This document shows positions 1 to 7,865 of a stretch of DNA of 32,736 bases, one piece after another. The notes below the pieces were generated by a model. The model was not told where the DNA came from and made no database searches. It saw only the letters and a list, made by a program, of their open reading frames with translations. Every line of letters starts with the position of its first letter. Position 1 is the stretch's first letter. Origin of the DNA: Candidatus Segatella violae (GTDB taxonomy: Bacteria > Bacteroidota > Bacteroidia > Bacteroidales > Bacteroidaceae). The translations under genes and the position numbers were made by a program. The stretch is taken from positions 10,491 to 43,226 of the forward strand of contig DJSH01000055.1 in assembly GCA_002440225.1 (NCBI GenBank), written 5' to 3'.

Positions 1-1
1 T

Positions 2-3000
2 ATGCTTTCGCTTAAGAACTTGATGACGGCAATATTGCCAGGCAAGAAGATTGAGGATATTGCATCTTCGGAGAATCCTTATATGTTGCAGAACACGATG
101 CAGGGAGCGATGAGCGATGCGGCTCAGATGTTTGAGCGCAACGTGATGAAGCCTCTCGACAAGGCAATGGCTCAGGTGCTTGATGCCTTCGATGGCAAGA
201 AGGACGATGAGAAGATTCGTAACTTCAACCTCTACATGATTACCAAGCATGGACTGGAGCGCAACCGCATCTTGTATGTGCGCGATGCCTTGAAGGACAT
301 GCGCATGGACGAGAAAAAGAAGAAGCTTGCTGACACCATTGAGAATGATTGGAACAACGAGAAGGCTACACTTGACGAGAAGTTGGAGCGTGGCGACATC
401 GACTTGAAGGAGTATTACAAGCAGATGGATGACTTCATCCGTACTTACGTGGATGAAACGAATAAGTTTGATGCTGGCGAGCACGACTATTCGGGTATTC
501 ACGCCATTCAGGAGGTGGAGAAAAATTCTGACCCTTACGATGATGCGGAGGCTATCCAGAGCGTGATGGACTCTGAGGGCAGAATGGAGGACATCAAGAA
601 GGGCGCAGTGAAGGATTATTGGGATAAGGTGAAGACTGCAACCCAGTATGCCATCGACTGTGACTATAGGAACGGACTGATAAGCAGGGAGCTGTATGGT
701 CATGTTTCGGCGATGTTCAACTGGTATGTGCCTTTGAGAAAGTATGACGAGGCTACGGCGGAAGATACATACGGATATATTACCGAGAAGGGCGACCCTA
801 AATCTTACATCGGCAAGACGATCATGAGGGCAAGGGGACACAAGTATCTGAGCGAAACTAACATCTTGGCTCAGATTGGAGCGATGGGCAACCGTGCCAT
901 CAAGAACGGCGGACAGAATGCCATCAAACAGGCGTTCGCTAGATTCATCAGAAACAACTCCAATAATAATCTAGTTACAGAAACGAGCGTTTGGTATGTA
1001 AGCGACCCTATCACTCAGACCACCGTGGAGCGTTACCCAGACATTCCTGACGATGCGACCGCTGACGAAATCAGCCAGATTGTGAGCGACTTCAATATGG
1101 AAATGAAGGACTTGGCATCGAAGGGCTTGGCTACGAAGGTGTATCGCAGGGGCAGAATCGGGTATAAGTTCCAGAGAGCGGAGAACAAATCGCAGCATAT
1201 AGTCGATGTGATGATTGCAGGAAAGAAGCACTCCTTTATCGTGAACGGAAACCCTAGAGCGGCACAGGCATTGAATGGATTGCTGGAGAACTCGGCTGCT
1301 AAGGGCATCATGAAGCCTCTTGGTTCAATCTCTCGAATGATGGCGCAGCTCTGTACTTCCTATAACCCTGAGTTTGTGATGAGAAACATCATGCGTGATG
1401 CTGAGTTTGCATCTAGCAACGTTACTACTAAGGAAGGCGCAAGATACGGCGGCTTGTGGGCTAAGTATTACGCACAGCTTGGCTTGTACAAGGGAGCATC
1501 AAACATCAGCATGAAGGATTTGCAAGGCTCTACAGGTCTCGGATTGTTTGCCAAGTATCGCAACGGCACCTTGGATATGAACGACAAGATTCAGAGATAC
1601 TTCAAGGAGTTTATGGAGAACGGCGGTGAGACTGGCTGGGTGCAGATTAAGAACATGAAGGAATGGGAGAAGCAGTATAAGCAGGATGTGAAGGGTGAGC
1701 GTAGCAAGGTGCAGCGTGGCGGCAAGATGGTACGTGATTTCTTCTTTGGCAATCTGGAGAACCTGAACGAGGTGGCTGAAAATATCGCGCGATTCTCCAC
1801 CTATTGCGCTAGTCGTGATTTCGGACGTTCGGTGGTTCGCTCTACTTATGATGCTAAGGAGGTATCTACCAACTTCAACAGACACGGAAGCGGTGATGCC
1901 ATCAAGAGCTTCAAGAACGGAGAAATGACCGGCACAAAGGCTGCTGCAAGATGGGCTTACGGCTTTACATCAAGCTATCTCAGACACTGCTCGATGTTCT
2001 TCAACGCAGGTATTCAGAGCACGAACCTTCTTGTGAAGAACCTGAAGAACCATCCTGTAGGTACATCGGTGAATATGCTTTCCATTCCGTTTGCGCTCGG
2101 TGCCTTGGGTGCGCTGCTGAACAATGCGCTAATTGCTAGTGAGGACGAAAAAGACCGCAATGGCGTGAAAGACCCATACGGAGAGCTACCTGACTACGTG
2201 AGAAGAAACAACCTCTGTATCTATAAAGGTGGTGGTGAGTTTATCACCATTCCGCTTGCCATTGAGTTGAGAGCCTTCTATGGTCTTGGCGACTTGGCGG
2301 CAGGTCTTACCTTCTCTCCTAACGTGAGCGGACAGAAGAATCCTTATCTAGATGCAGTGGGCTGTATGTCGCAGTTGGTGCCAGTGATGGATTACCTCGG
2401 CAACTCTTCGGCTGGCAAGAAACCTTTGGAGGAAACTATCAAGGCTATCTCCCCTTCTGCCATCGCTCCTTTCATCGAATGGGAACAAAACTCTGATTGG
2501 AAGGGTGCGCCTATCGAGAGACGAGGTGATTGGAACGAGAACGTTCCTGCTTGGCAAAGAGCCTACAATGGTACGCCAGAGGGATTGAAGACCCTCAATA
2601 AGTGGGTGAATGCGCAAACCAACGATGTAGCCAAGGGTAACGAGGATATGCTAGGCAATGGTTTCCTTGACATGGTTACTAACCCTAGTATGGTCAACCA
2701 CTTCTTCGGTGGTATCGGTGGCGGTGCAGCTACCTTTGCAGAACGTACACTTGGAGCTATCAAACATGGTTCTGATACAGAGACCAAGGATATTCCTTTC
2801 GTTCGCTCCCTACTCTATACGCCTAGCGAGCAGAGTAGCTTGCAGAGAACGAAGAGCAAATGGTACAACTACAAGGACGAAATGGAGAAGACTATCGCCA
2901 ATGTGGATAGGCTGAAATCGAAGAATGTTCCGATTGACAAGAGACTATCGAACATCGGGGAGTATTACCACTTCCAGAACTCGAAGGATGCTGTGAAGGT

Positions 3001-3148
3001 AAGAGTGATAGAGCTCGCCGAGAAGCAGATGAAGCAATGGAAGAAACTTCGTGACAAGTCGGGTGACAACGAGAGTATCAAGTTTGCCAATGAGAATATT
3101 GACAGAATCATGATGGATGCTGTGGAACAGCTGGATAAGTTGAACTAA
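2..3148 (+). CDS. Large LPD38-type polyvalent / internal virion protein (5' end outside window)
   Basis: The visible 1048 residues are mostly charged and helical, and no enzyme motif is recognisable. Visible residues about 655-770 look like the LPD38 region of phage polyvalent proteins: an aromatic stretch with FFNAGIQS, then a hydrophobic segment at about 688-713, then a YGELPDYVRRNN stretch and a short Gly-rich patch before ITIPLAIELRAFYGLGD. The C-terminal 150 residues are Lys/Glu-rich and probably coiled coil. The ATG at base 2 is most likely an internal methionine, because such proteins usually have long N-terminal regions and no leader is visible. In known phages such proteins travel in the capsid and enter the cell with the DNA; that role is inferred from the family. 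A strong hairpin follows the stop. Confidence 0.75.
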   Translation: MLSLKNLMTAILPGKKIEDIASSENPYMLQNTMQGAMSDAAQMFERNVMKPLDKAMAQVLDAFDGKKDDEKIRNFNLYMITKHGLERNRILYVRDALKDMRMDEKKKKLADTIENDWNNEKATLDEKLERGDIDLKEYYKQMDDFIRTYVDETNKFDAGEHDYSGIHAIQEVEKNSDPYDDAEAIQSVMDSEGRMEDIKKGAVKDYWDKVKTATQYAIDCDYRNGLISRELYGHVSAMFNWYVPLRKYDEATAEDTYGYITEKGDPKSYIGKTIMRARGHKYLSETNILAQIGAMGNRAIKNGGQNAIKQAFARFIRNNSNNNLVTETSVWYVSDPITQTTVERYPDIPDDATADEISQIVSDFNMEMKDLASKGLATKVYRRGRIGYKFQRAENKSQHIVDVMIAGKKHSFIVNGNPRAAQALNGLLENSAAKGIMKPLGSISRMMAQLCTSYNPEFVMRNIMRDAEFASSNVTTKEGARYGGLWAKYYAQLGLYKGASNISMKDLQGSTGLGLFAKYRNGTLDMNDKIQRYFKEFMENGGETGWVQIKNMKEWEKQYKQDVKGERSKVQRGGKMVRDFFFGNLENLNEVAENIARFSTYCASRDFGRSVVRSTYDAKEVSTNFNRHGSGDAIKSFKNGEMTGTKAAARWAYGFTSSYLRHCSMFFNAGIQSTNLLVKNLKNHPVGTSVNMLSIPFALGALGALLNNALIASEDEKDRNGVKDPYGELPDYVRRNNLCIYKGGGEFITIPLAIELRAFYGLGDLAAGLTFSPNVSGQKNPYLDAVGCMSQLVPVMDYLGNSSAGKKPLEETIKAISPSAIAPFIEWEQNSDWKGAPIERRGDWNENVPAWQRAYNGTPEGLKTLNKWVNAQTNDVAKGNEDMLGNGFLDMVTNPSMVNHFFGGIGGGAATFAERTLGAIKHGSDTETKDIPFVRSLLYTPSEQSSLQRTKSKWYNYKDEMEKTIANVDRLKSKNVPIDKRLSNIGEYYHFQNSKDAVKVRVIELAEKQMKQWKKLRDKSGDNESIKFANENIDRIMMDAVEQLDKLN

Positions 3149-3152
3149 AATA

Positions 3153-3190
3153 AAAGGAGGTGGGCTTGAATGGCTCACCTCCTTTGTTTT
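3153..3190. terminator. Bidirectional intrinsic terminator
   Basis: A perfect 10-bp stem AAAGGAGGTG (3153-3162) / CACCTCCTTT (3176-3185) is followed by GTTTTAT on the forward strand and by TTTTATTTTA on the reverse strand. It lies between the convergent LPD38 gene and the reverse gene ending at 3192, so it can stop transcription from both sides. Confidence 0.8.
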
Positions 3191-3191
3191 A

Positions 3192-3416
3192 TCACTCTGG
3201 ATAATAAAAAATAATCTCTCCATTCGCTTTTTTGTAAGCTATAGCTAATGGGGTGTCATCGTTTTCTTCAAAGCATACAGCAGGAACATCTGATTTTGCA
3301 TCATCAGATTTCAAAATAGCCTCAACTTTATCTTTTAAGTCTATCACGTTTAAAGCAAGAGTTTCTTTCTCTTCAATTTCATAAATGTTTAATTTGTACT
3401 TATACATAAATCGCAT
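3192..3416 (-). CDS. Small acidic protein of unknown function
   Basis: A 74-residue protein that I do not recognise. It starts with a basic, Tyr-rich stretch (MRFMYKYKLNIYEIEE), is then acidic, and ends with a beta-like segment, GEIIFYYPE. The ATG at 3416 is preferred; a second ATG nine bases downstream is possible. It lies downstream of the 126-residue membrane protein gene on the same strand, with about 68 A/T-rich bases between them, and its 3' end faces the LPD38 gene across a bidirectional terminator. Composition is AT-rich compared with the virion genes around it, consistent with an accessory gene. Confidence 0.6.
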   Translation of the reverse strand: MRFMYKYKLNIYEIEEKETLALNVIDLKDKVEAILKSDDAKSDVPAVCFEENDDTPLAIAYKKANGEIIFYYPE

Positions 3417-3484
3417 TTTTAAAATTTTCCATTTTTGATAGTTTATATAGAGCCAAATAAGGCAATTATAATACTTACCTCTTT

Positions 3485-3865
3485 TTATAGCCCTAAAGCT
3501 TTCGTATTCGAAAATCTGTTCTCGCCTTTAGTTAGCTTTATGGCATCCGATTCATAGAAACATTTTGAACAGAACTCATCTAGGTATGGAGTATAAGTGT
3601 AAAAACTGGTTTCGTTCACTACATATCCAATTCGGATTTTTGAACACGAACTGTTTGTATGAATCGTTTGCTTGTGATTTTTCAAATCACGCTCTATAAA
3701 TACATGTTCACCTAATCGTGTTGGAGTATTATTCCATAACACTATAAACAATGCAATAAAAAAGAAAAACATTAAAGCTATTGTTCTCTTTCTTTTATTT
3801 TTTTGTTCATTCCTCTCCATTATTATTTCAGAGCGAAGTTCTTCTGCAGTTTTAACCCATCCCAT
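3485..3865 (-). CDS. Small single-span membrane protein with cysteine motif, unknown function
   Basis: A 126-residue protein. A charged N-terminus rich in Lys/Arg (about residues 16-27) precedes one strongly hydrophobic segment (about 29-44, including MFFFFIALFIVLW). The remaining 80 residues, probably outside the cytoplasm, contain SSCSKI and FCSKC, a possible disulfide or metal site. The start ATG at 3865 is followed by GWVKTAEEL. It sits head-to-head with the forward gene at 4130, and a weak reverse promoter lies 38 bases upstream. It could be a host-envelope or superinfection-exclusion protein, but nothing in the sequence proves that. Confidence 0.6.
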   Translation of the reverse strand: MGWVKTAEELRSEIIMERNEQKNKRKRTIALMFFFFIALFIVLWNNTPTRLGEHVFIERDLKNHKQTIHTNSSCSKIRIGYVVNETSFYTYTPYLDEFCSKCFYESDAIKLTKGENRFSNTKALGL

Positions 3866-3902
3866 ATTACCGTATTAAATAAATATATTCGTTATTTTCT
3901 TG

Positions 3903-3910
3903 CAAAAGTA
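3903..3910 (-). promoter_or_regulatory. Possible -7 box of a reverse promoter for the 3865 gene
   Basis: Read on the reverse strand the site is TACTTTTG, a full match to the Bacteroidetes -7 consensus TAnnTTTG, 38 bases before the start codon. No convincing TTTG is seen 19-21 bases upstream, so confidence is low. Confidence 0.35.
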
Positions 3911-4053
3911 GTAAAAATATCGGTAAGTTGTATCGGTCATGCCGGTGTTTCTTATAAATTTAGACTAAGGCTAAATAATTGAGCAGTTTCTTACTCATCG
4001 TAAATCATTGATTTTCAATAGACATTTGCTTGCAAATTTATTTTTGAGCATAG

Positions 4054-4085
4054 TTAGGTCACGCCAAGGATTTGGAGTACCTTTG
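4054..4085 (+). promoter_or_regulatory. Host-like promoter for the 4130-8246 gene series
   Basis: TTAG (4054-4057, one mismatch to TTTG) is followed by exactly 20 bases and TACCTTTG (4078-4085), a full match to TAnnTTTG. Transcription would begin near 4092, before the ATG at 4130. The rest of the 264-base divergent gap is AT-rich and holds no gene that I can support. Confidence 0.6.
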
Positions 4086-4129
4086 CAACAAGTTCAATAG
4101 TGGACGAAACGATTAATCTATCATTTTTT

Positions 4130-5110
4130 ATGGAAAGCAAAACTTATGTTTTCGGAAATGAAGGAACTAGCGGCAACAATGGGATGCTAGGACTTCTTGC
4201 GCCACTGCTCCAGAAGCAGGGCGTTGACCCAAACGTCTTGCTTGCGATGAAGGGTAATAACGGATTCGGCGGCGAAGGTGGTTGGTTCATGTGGGTTATC
4301 TTCCTCTTCTTCCTTATGGGTTGGGGCGGTAATGGTTGGGGCGGCTTCGGCAATGGTCGTGGAGCTGGTATCGCCAACGAAATCAACAACGACTATGGTC
4401 GCTCTCTCTTGATGGATGCCATCGGTGGCAACCGTAATGCCATCAGCAACTTGGCTACTCAGCTGAACTGTACAGAGGGACAGATTCAGAATGCCATCAG
4501 TAACCTTACATCACAGGTTCAGAACGTGGGCAATCAGGTAGGTATGAGCGGTATGCAGACCATCAACGCTTTGCAGCAAGGCAATATGCAGATTGCTTCT
4601 CAGCTCGCAGACTGCTGCTGCAAGGTGAACAACAACATCACGGCAATGGATGGTAACATCAAGTTGGCGATGTGTCAGCAGACTGGTACCTTGAACAACG
4701 CCATCAACAACGTGGCTGTAGGTCAGGAACGTGGATTCTCTAGCGTGGCTTACGAGACTCAGAGACAGACTTGCGACATTCAGAACGCCATCAAGGACAG
4801 CACTCAGACCATCGTGGACGGTCAACGTGCGGCAGAACTTCGTGAAATGCAAGACAAGCTCGACCATTTGCGTGAGGAGAACAGCACCTTTAAATCAAGT
4901 GCGATGACCTCTCAGATTGTGGGTCAGGCATTGGCTCCTGTTAACCAAGTGCTCGCAGGATTGCAGAGCGAGGTGGCAGGTATCAAGTGCAAGTTGCCTG
5001 AGACAGTTACCTTGAACTATTCACAAGCAACCGCAGTCCCGAACTGTGTTGCTGCACAAATGGGACTGTATGGTCTTAACACCCTTAATAATGGAGGGTT
5101 CTGGGGTTAA
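4130..5110 (+). CDS. Gly/Asn-rich membrane-anchored coiled-coil phage protein
   Basis: A 326-residue protein from the ATG at 4130. An upstream in-frame GTG at 4100 was not chosen because the ATG has the better leader. Residues about 45-85 form a Gly-rich region around one hydrophobic segment (WFMWVIFLFFLMGWGG). A long Asn/Gln-rich helical region with heptad-like hydrophobics follows (LATQLNCTEGQIQNAISNL), then a cysteine cluster, LADCCCK, and a coiled coil near RAAELREMQDKLDHLREEN. The C-terminus is again Gly/Asn-rich. I know close relatives as uncharacterised proteins in many phages of gut bacteria. A structural role in the virion or in DNA delivery is plausible but not shown. Confidence 0.7.
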   Translation: MESKTYVFGNEGTSGNNGMLGLLAPLLQKQGVDPNVLLAMKGNNGFGGEGGWFMWVIFLFFLMGWGGNGWGGFGNGRGAGIANEINNDYGRSLLMDAIGGNRNAISNLATQLNCTEGQIQNAISNLTSQVQNVGNQVGMSGMQTINALQQGNMQIASQLADCCCKVNNNITAMDGNIKLAMCQQTGTLNNAINNVAVGQERGFSSVAYETQRQTCDIQNAIKDSTQTIVDGQRAAELREMQDKLDHLREENSTFKSSAMTSQIVGQALAPVNQVLAGLQSEVAGIKCKLPETVTLNYSQATAVPNCVAAQMGLYGLNTLNNGGFWG

Positions 5111-6036
5111 TCTACATCGGTAGATTGAGAGTTCTTTGACTTATTGATAAGAGATTTGTAGTCGGAAAATAACATCCATTCATAGCCTTTATGTAGAGGT
5201 TGCAAATCTCGGCAACATAGAGAAACGCTTGAAGGGCAAAAGCCATATTTCTTTGTTTTTACGATAGAATCAAAGATATGAACCAACTTTCCATCTTTGA
5301 TTTGGCAAACCTTTAAAGTTCTCTTACTATTCGTAAGTGGATTGAGGTTGTTCTGTAAGAACGAACACCACCTTAGATTTTCAACTCTGTTATCATCTTT
5401 TATGGTGTTAATATGGTCTATACAAGGATATTTTTTGAGATTTGGCAGGAATGCGGTAGCCACAAGTCGGTGTATATAATAATTTTTAGACATACCATCT
5501 TTGACTAAAGCGACTCCTAGATAGTTTCCATAAGCAGTAGGCTTTAAGATTCTTCTACTATAGGTGGATTTTATTCTTCCTAAAGAAGATATTTCGTACA
5601 AGCCTTCGTACCCTTGCACAGCCTTCCATATTTCACCTTCAAGTGAAGTGGTATCGTAAAGTTTGCGTGCTTGCTTCTTTCTTCTCCAATAAAGATTGTC
5701 AACTTTGCAGTTGTAGAAATCACCGTCCTTGGCATCAAGTACGTAATTATTATCTGGTTGAGGAAGAAAATTTTGAGCAACAAGAAATGGAAGGTGTCTT
5801 TTGCTCTGCTTGCTATCTTTAGAGAGCGTAATACTTGGTGTCTTCTCCCCTTTTGTATTGCTCGCTCTGAGTAAGTGTGGTTGCTTGTAAACGTTCTGGT
5901 AGCGATTGTTTGCATATCGTTCCAAAGACACAACTCTACCATAAGACGATACTTTGTATAGTCCTTCAAATCCGATTACGTCTCGCCATTCCTCACCATC
6001 CAAGGTGATACTTTTAAGAAATTCTTGATTGTTCAT
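5107..6036 (-). CDS. Free-standing NUMOD4-HNH homing endonuclease with internal duplication
   Basis: A 309-residue protein from the ATG at 6036; a TTG nine bases upstream is less likely. Domain order: NUMOD4 (about 13-40, EEWRDVIGFEGLYKVSS), a decayed HNH (80-120), a second NUMOD4 (133-160, EIWKAVQGYEGLYEISS), an intact HNH (187-230, with IHRLVATAFLPN, CIDHIN and VENLRW), and a C-terminal NUMOD1-like DNA-binding module (242-289). HNH homing endonucleases nick or cut phage DNA at specific sites and promote their own spread. The gene lies opposite to the surrounding forward genes, has its own promoter, and its TAA shares the four bases TTAA with the stop codon of the convergent 4130 gene. Confidence 0.9.
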   Translation of the reverse strand: MNNQEFLKSITLDGEEWRDVIGFEGLYKVSSYGRVVSLERYANNRYQNVYKQPHLLRASNTKGEKTPSITLSKDSKQSKRHLPFLVAQNFLPQPDNNYVLDAKDGDFYNCKVDNLYWRRKKQARKLYDTTSLEGEIWKAVQGYEGLYEISSLGRIKSTYSRRILKPTAYGNYLGVALVKDGMSKNYYIHRLVATAFLPNLKKYPCIDHINTIKDDNRVENLRWCSFLQNNLNPLTNSKRTLKVCQIKDGKLVHIFDSIVKTKKYGFCPSSVSLCCRDLQPLHKGYEWMLFSDYKSLINKSKNSQSTDVD

Positions 6037-6039
6037 AAC

Positions 6040-6104
6040 TGTCAACTATTTAAGAACGTGTCAACTTGAAAAATGGGAAGAGGCGTTGACATACCTCTTG
6101 TCAA
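6040..6104. repeat. Cluster of four TGTCAA/TTGACA hexamers in the HNH leader
   Basis: TGTCAA occurs at 6040-6045, 6059-6064 and 6099-6104, and its complement TTGACA at 6086-6091. The last two form an inverted repeat with a 7-base loop, partly overlapping AAGAGG (6078-6083) / CCTCTT (6094-6099). The cluster lies between the reverse promoter at 6134 and the HNH start, so it could be an operator or an RNA structure controlling that gene. Confidence 0.4.
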
Positions 6105-6133
6105 TGAGTTAATTACTCTCATCTATCCCGATG

Positions 6134-6165
6134 CAAAGTTACTAATTAATTTTTAAATAAAGAAA
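6134..6165 (-). promoter_or_regulatory. Host-like reverse promoter for the HNH gene
   Basis: On the reverse strand TTTC (6165-6162, one mismatch to TTTG), 20 bases, then TAACTTTG (6141-6134), a full -7 match. It gives a leader of about 90 bases before the ATG at 6036 and makes the HNH gene independent of the virion operons. Confidence 0.5.
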
Positions 6166-6170
6166 TTATT

Positions 6171-6521
6171 ATGGCATTAATTTGGAACTATCCATTTGCA
6201 TGGGTGAATCGTAGAGGTTCGGCGGCGATTGCTTCACAAGGCGTGACGGTGAACACGGACAACGTTGTCTTCTCGTTCCGCAATCACGCCTTTGTGAATG
6301 CGAACTACAGGGGAACGATTTTCGTGAACTTGATGCAGTCGATTCCGACTGGCACCACAACAACGCTGCCAATCCTTTTCGAGACCAACGGCGTGACTCA
6401 GGCTGTGACTAAGTACAATGGCGATGCCCTTACGGTGGCTGATATTCCTGGTACTGGCGTGTTACAGTTCTGGTTTGAGAGAGACACTAACACCCTTCAA
6501 CTGATGACGGGTATTGTTTAA
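6171..6521 (+). CDS. Small beta-rich protein, probably virion-associated
   Basis: A 116-residue protein starting at the ATG at 6171 after an A/T-rich leader (AAATAAAGAAATTATT). It has no cysteine, no membrane segment, and alternating hydrophobic/Thr-rich stretches (VTVNTDNVVFSFRNHAFVN, TTTTLPILFETNG), which suggests a beta-sandwich. A TWFERDTNTLQL-like end (FWFERDTNTLQL) closes the protein. It is followed after 28 bases by the 166-residue gene and probably shares the 4078 promoter, with the HNH gene lying between them in reverse. The compact beta fold and operon position would fit a capsid decoration or tail component, but I do not recognise the family by name. Confidence 0.65.
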   Translation: MALIWNYPFAWVNRRGSAAIASQGVTVNTDNVVFSFRNHAFVNANYRGTIFVNLMQSIPTGTTTTLPILFETNGVTQAVTKYNGDALTVADIPGTGVLQFWFERDTNTLQLMTGIV

Positions 6522-6549
6522 CAAGATTGAATAGATAGGAGATTACATT

Positions 6550-7050
6550 ATGTTTTCTGGATTAAGACAAAATTCTTTGTTCTATGTCTTGGATAAAGGC
6601 GAGAACCCGACTTTGAGAATCGGACAGGTTGTTTCGGTAAGCAATCCACAGACCAAGTACCCATCGTTTAACAATGGCTTCACGCCGCAGCCTATGGAAT
6701 CTGTGGTAGATGTGAAAGTGAAAATTGGCGATGAGGAGGTGGACTTCAAACAGCTGCCTGCCAACGGTCAGATAGCCAACGACAAGAGCCTTGTGGTGAG
6801 TGAAAGCAAGGATGCGATGAGTGCCGAGGTGGATGCGATGCTGAGAACTTCGAGGGCGATACTGGAGAGCGTAGATTACCACGAGAAGGTTGTAAAATCT
6901 TGTGAGGGAATGCTACTGCAACTCAACCCCCAGATAGCCAAGGAGAAGGAACAGGCTGAGAAGATTTCGAAGCTGGAGGGCAAGGTTTCGGGTATGGAAG
7001 GAAAGCTTGACCGCATGATGGGCTTGCTCGAAAAGGCAGTCAACAAGTAA
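6550..7050 (+). CDS. Phage protein with C-terminal coiled coil, unknown function
   Basis: A 166-residue protein from the ATG at 6550, with GGAG about 12 bases upstream. The N-terminal 60 residues (LRQNSLFYVLDKGENPTLRI, then SVSNPQTKYP) look like a small beta domain. Residues about 60-80 contain VKVKIGDEEVDFKQLP. The C-terminal 50 residues are a clear coiled coil (EKEQAEKISKLEGKVSGMEG, then KLDRMMGLLEKAV). Proteins of this shape sit beside the Gly/Asn-rich coiled-coil gene in other Bacteroidales phages that I recall, so the two products may act together, but no function is known to me. Confidence 0.65.
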   Translation: MFSGLRQNSLFYVLDKGENPTLRIGQVVSVSNPQTKYPSFNNGFTPQPMESVVDVKVKIGDEEVDFKQLPANGQIANDKSLVVSESKDAMSAEVDAMLRTSRAILESVDYHEKVVKSCEGMLLQLNPQIAKEKEQAEKISKLEGKVSGMEGKLDRMMGLLEKAVNK

Positions 7051-7088
7051 TCTCCTACTCTATCCATTCACTAAAGAATCTTTGAATT

Positions 7089-7364
7089 ATGGTTATGATT
7101 GAGATTACGGAAGACAAGTTTGATGACTTGTACGAGAACATCGAGAGTATGCTTCGCTTCGGTGGCAAGGCTATGACTTGCCTTGACAAGATGAAACATG
7201 AGAAGGAAGACCGATATGGCGAGCGGAACCGTATGCCCGACTACCGAGGTTACGGTGGAGGCAGACACGGTATGCGAGAGCATGAGGACTACGAGGACAT
7301 GCGCCATCGTGAGGAGCGTGAGCGCATGGGACGTGACTACCGAGGCTACGGCGAGGAGTATTAA
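7089..7364 (+). CDS. Small protein with Arg/Tyr/Gly-rich low-complexity tail
   Basis: A 91-residue protein. The first 45 residues look like a helical domain (ITEDKFDDLYENIESMLRF). The remainder is highly charged low complexity, with repeated DYRGYG at about residues 51-56 and 82-87 and a run of Glu/Arg/Met/His between them. The start is ATG at 7089; a second ATG six bases later is possible. It is the last gene before a strong terminator-like hairpin, so it may end this transcript. The disordered Arg-rich tail could bind nucleic acid or another virion protein; this is inference only. Confidence 0.6.
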   Translation: MVMIEITEDKFDDLYENIESMLRFGGKAMTCLDKMKHEKEDRYGERNRMPDYRGYGGGRHGMREHEDYEDMRHREERERMGRDYRGYGEEY

Positions 7365-7372
7365 CTAAGTGG

Positions 7373-7413
7373 GGTTTGGTGACGAAATCATTTTCGCTAC
7401 CAAACCTTTCTTT
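7373..7413 (+). terminator. Intrinsic terminator after the 7089-7364 gene
   Basis: GGTTTGGT (7373-7380) pairs with ACCAAACC (7399-7406). The stem is extended by CGAAA (7383-7387) / TTTCG (7392-7396) around a 4-base loop, and TTTCTTTT follows. It is a strong hairpin with a U-rich tail in the middle of a gene series, so the two genes after it may be expressed at a lower level. Confidence 0.75.
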
Positions 7414-7428
7414 TAATTGATTACTATT

Positions 7429-7839
7429 ATGAGAAAACAAAGAATACCTTTGAATGCCTACGATTATCAGCCAGAGGAGATGAAAGCTTATCTGAGGCAC
7501 AATGGCTGGCACTTCAACAAGAAGATGTGCGAGTGGGCGGTGAAGCAGATGCGCAAGAACGGAAAGCCTATCCGTGTAATGAAGCGTGAGGATATTGAGG
7601 AGCTATTGAAGAAGGAGAGTATCGAACTGGAGAACAACACCGGTTGGGATTTCGTGTATGTGTACCACATGGCTCTTGCTGATTTCTACGCTTCTTCTAT
7701 CATGGACGAGAAAACGCTAGCTCAGTTTGTAAAAGACTATGTGGATGATGAAGATCAACAAGATGGCTTCATTTTCAACCGCTTCTATGCGGATTGCTCG
7801 CTGAATGGTGTGGGCATTCCATGGGAGGAAATCTTGTGA
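7429..7839 (+). CDS. Conserved phage protein of unknown function (resembles DUF7841)
   Basis: A 136-residue protein from the ATG at 7429; an in-frame TTG 12 bases upstream is less likely. The pattern GWHFNKKMCEWAVKQM near residues 26-41, then WDFVYVYHMALADFYASSI, then FNRFYADCSLNGVGIPW at the end is one I associate with a small phage family (DUF7841, from memory). No catalytic motif is visible. It is separated from the 91-residue gene by a terminator and from the next gene by two copies of an 11-base repeat. Such genes commonly lie near structural and lysis genes, which says little about their task. Confidence 0.65.
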   Translation: MRKQRIPLNAYDYQPEEMKAYLRHNGWHFNKKMCEWAVKQMRKNGKPIRVMKREDIEELLKKESIELENNTGWDFVYVYHMALADFYASSIMDEKTLAQFVKDYVDDEDQQDGFIFNRFYADCSLNGVGIPWEEIL

Positions 7840-7840
7840 T

Positions 7841-7865
7841 AATTAAGAATTAATAATTAAGAATT
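7841..7865. repeat. Tandem AATTAAGAATT repeat before the 7866 gene
   Basis: AATTAAGAATT occurs at 7841-7851 and 7855-7865 with AAT between. Runs of this type are frequent between genes in Bacteroidales genomes. The second copy directly abuts the TTG used as start codon of the next gene. Confidence 0.6.

Noticed and set aside
7841..7865. AATTAAGAATT repeats as a small CRISPR or attachment site
   Set aside because: Only two copies with a 3-base gap, and this type of A/T repeat is common between Bacteroidales genes.
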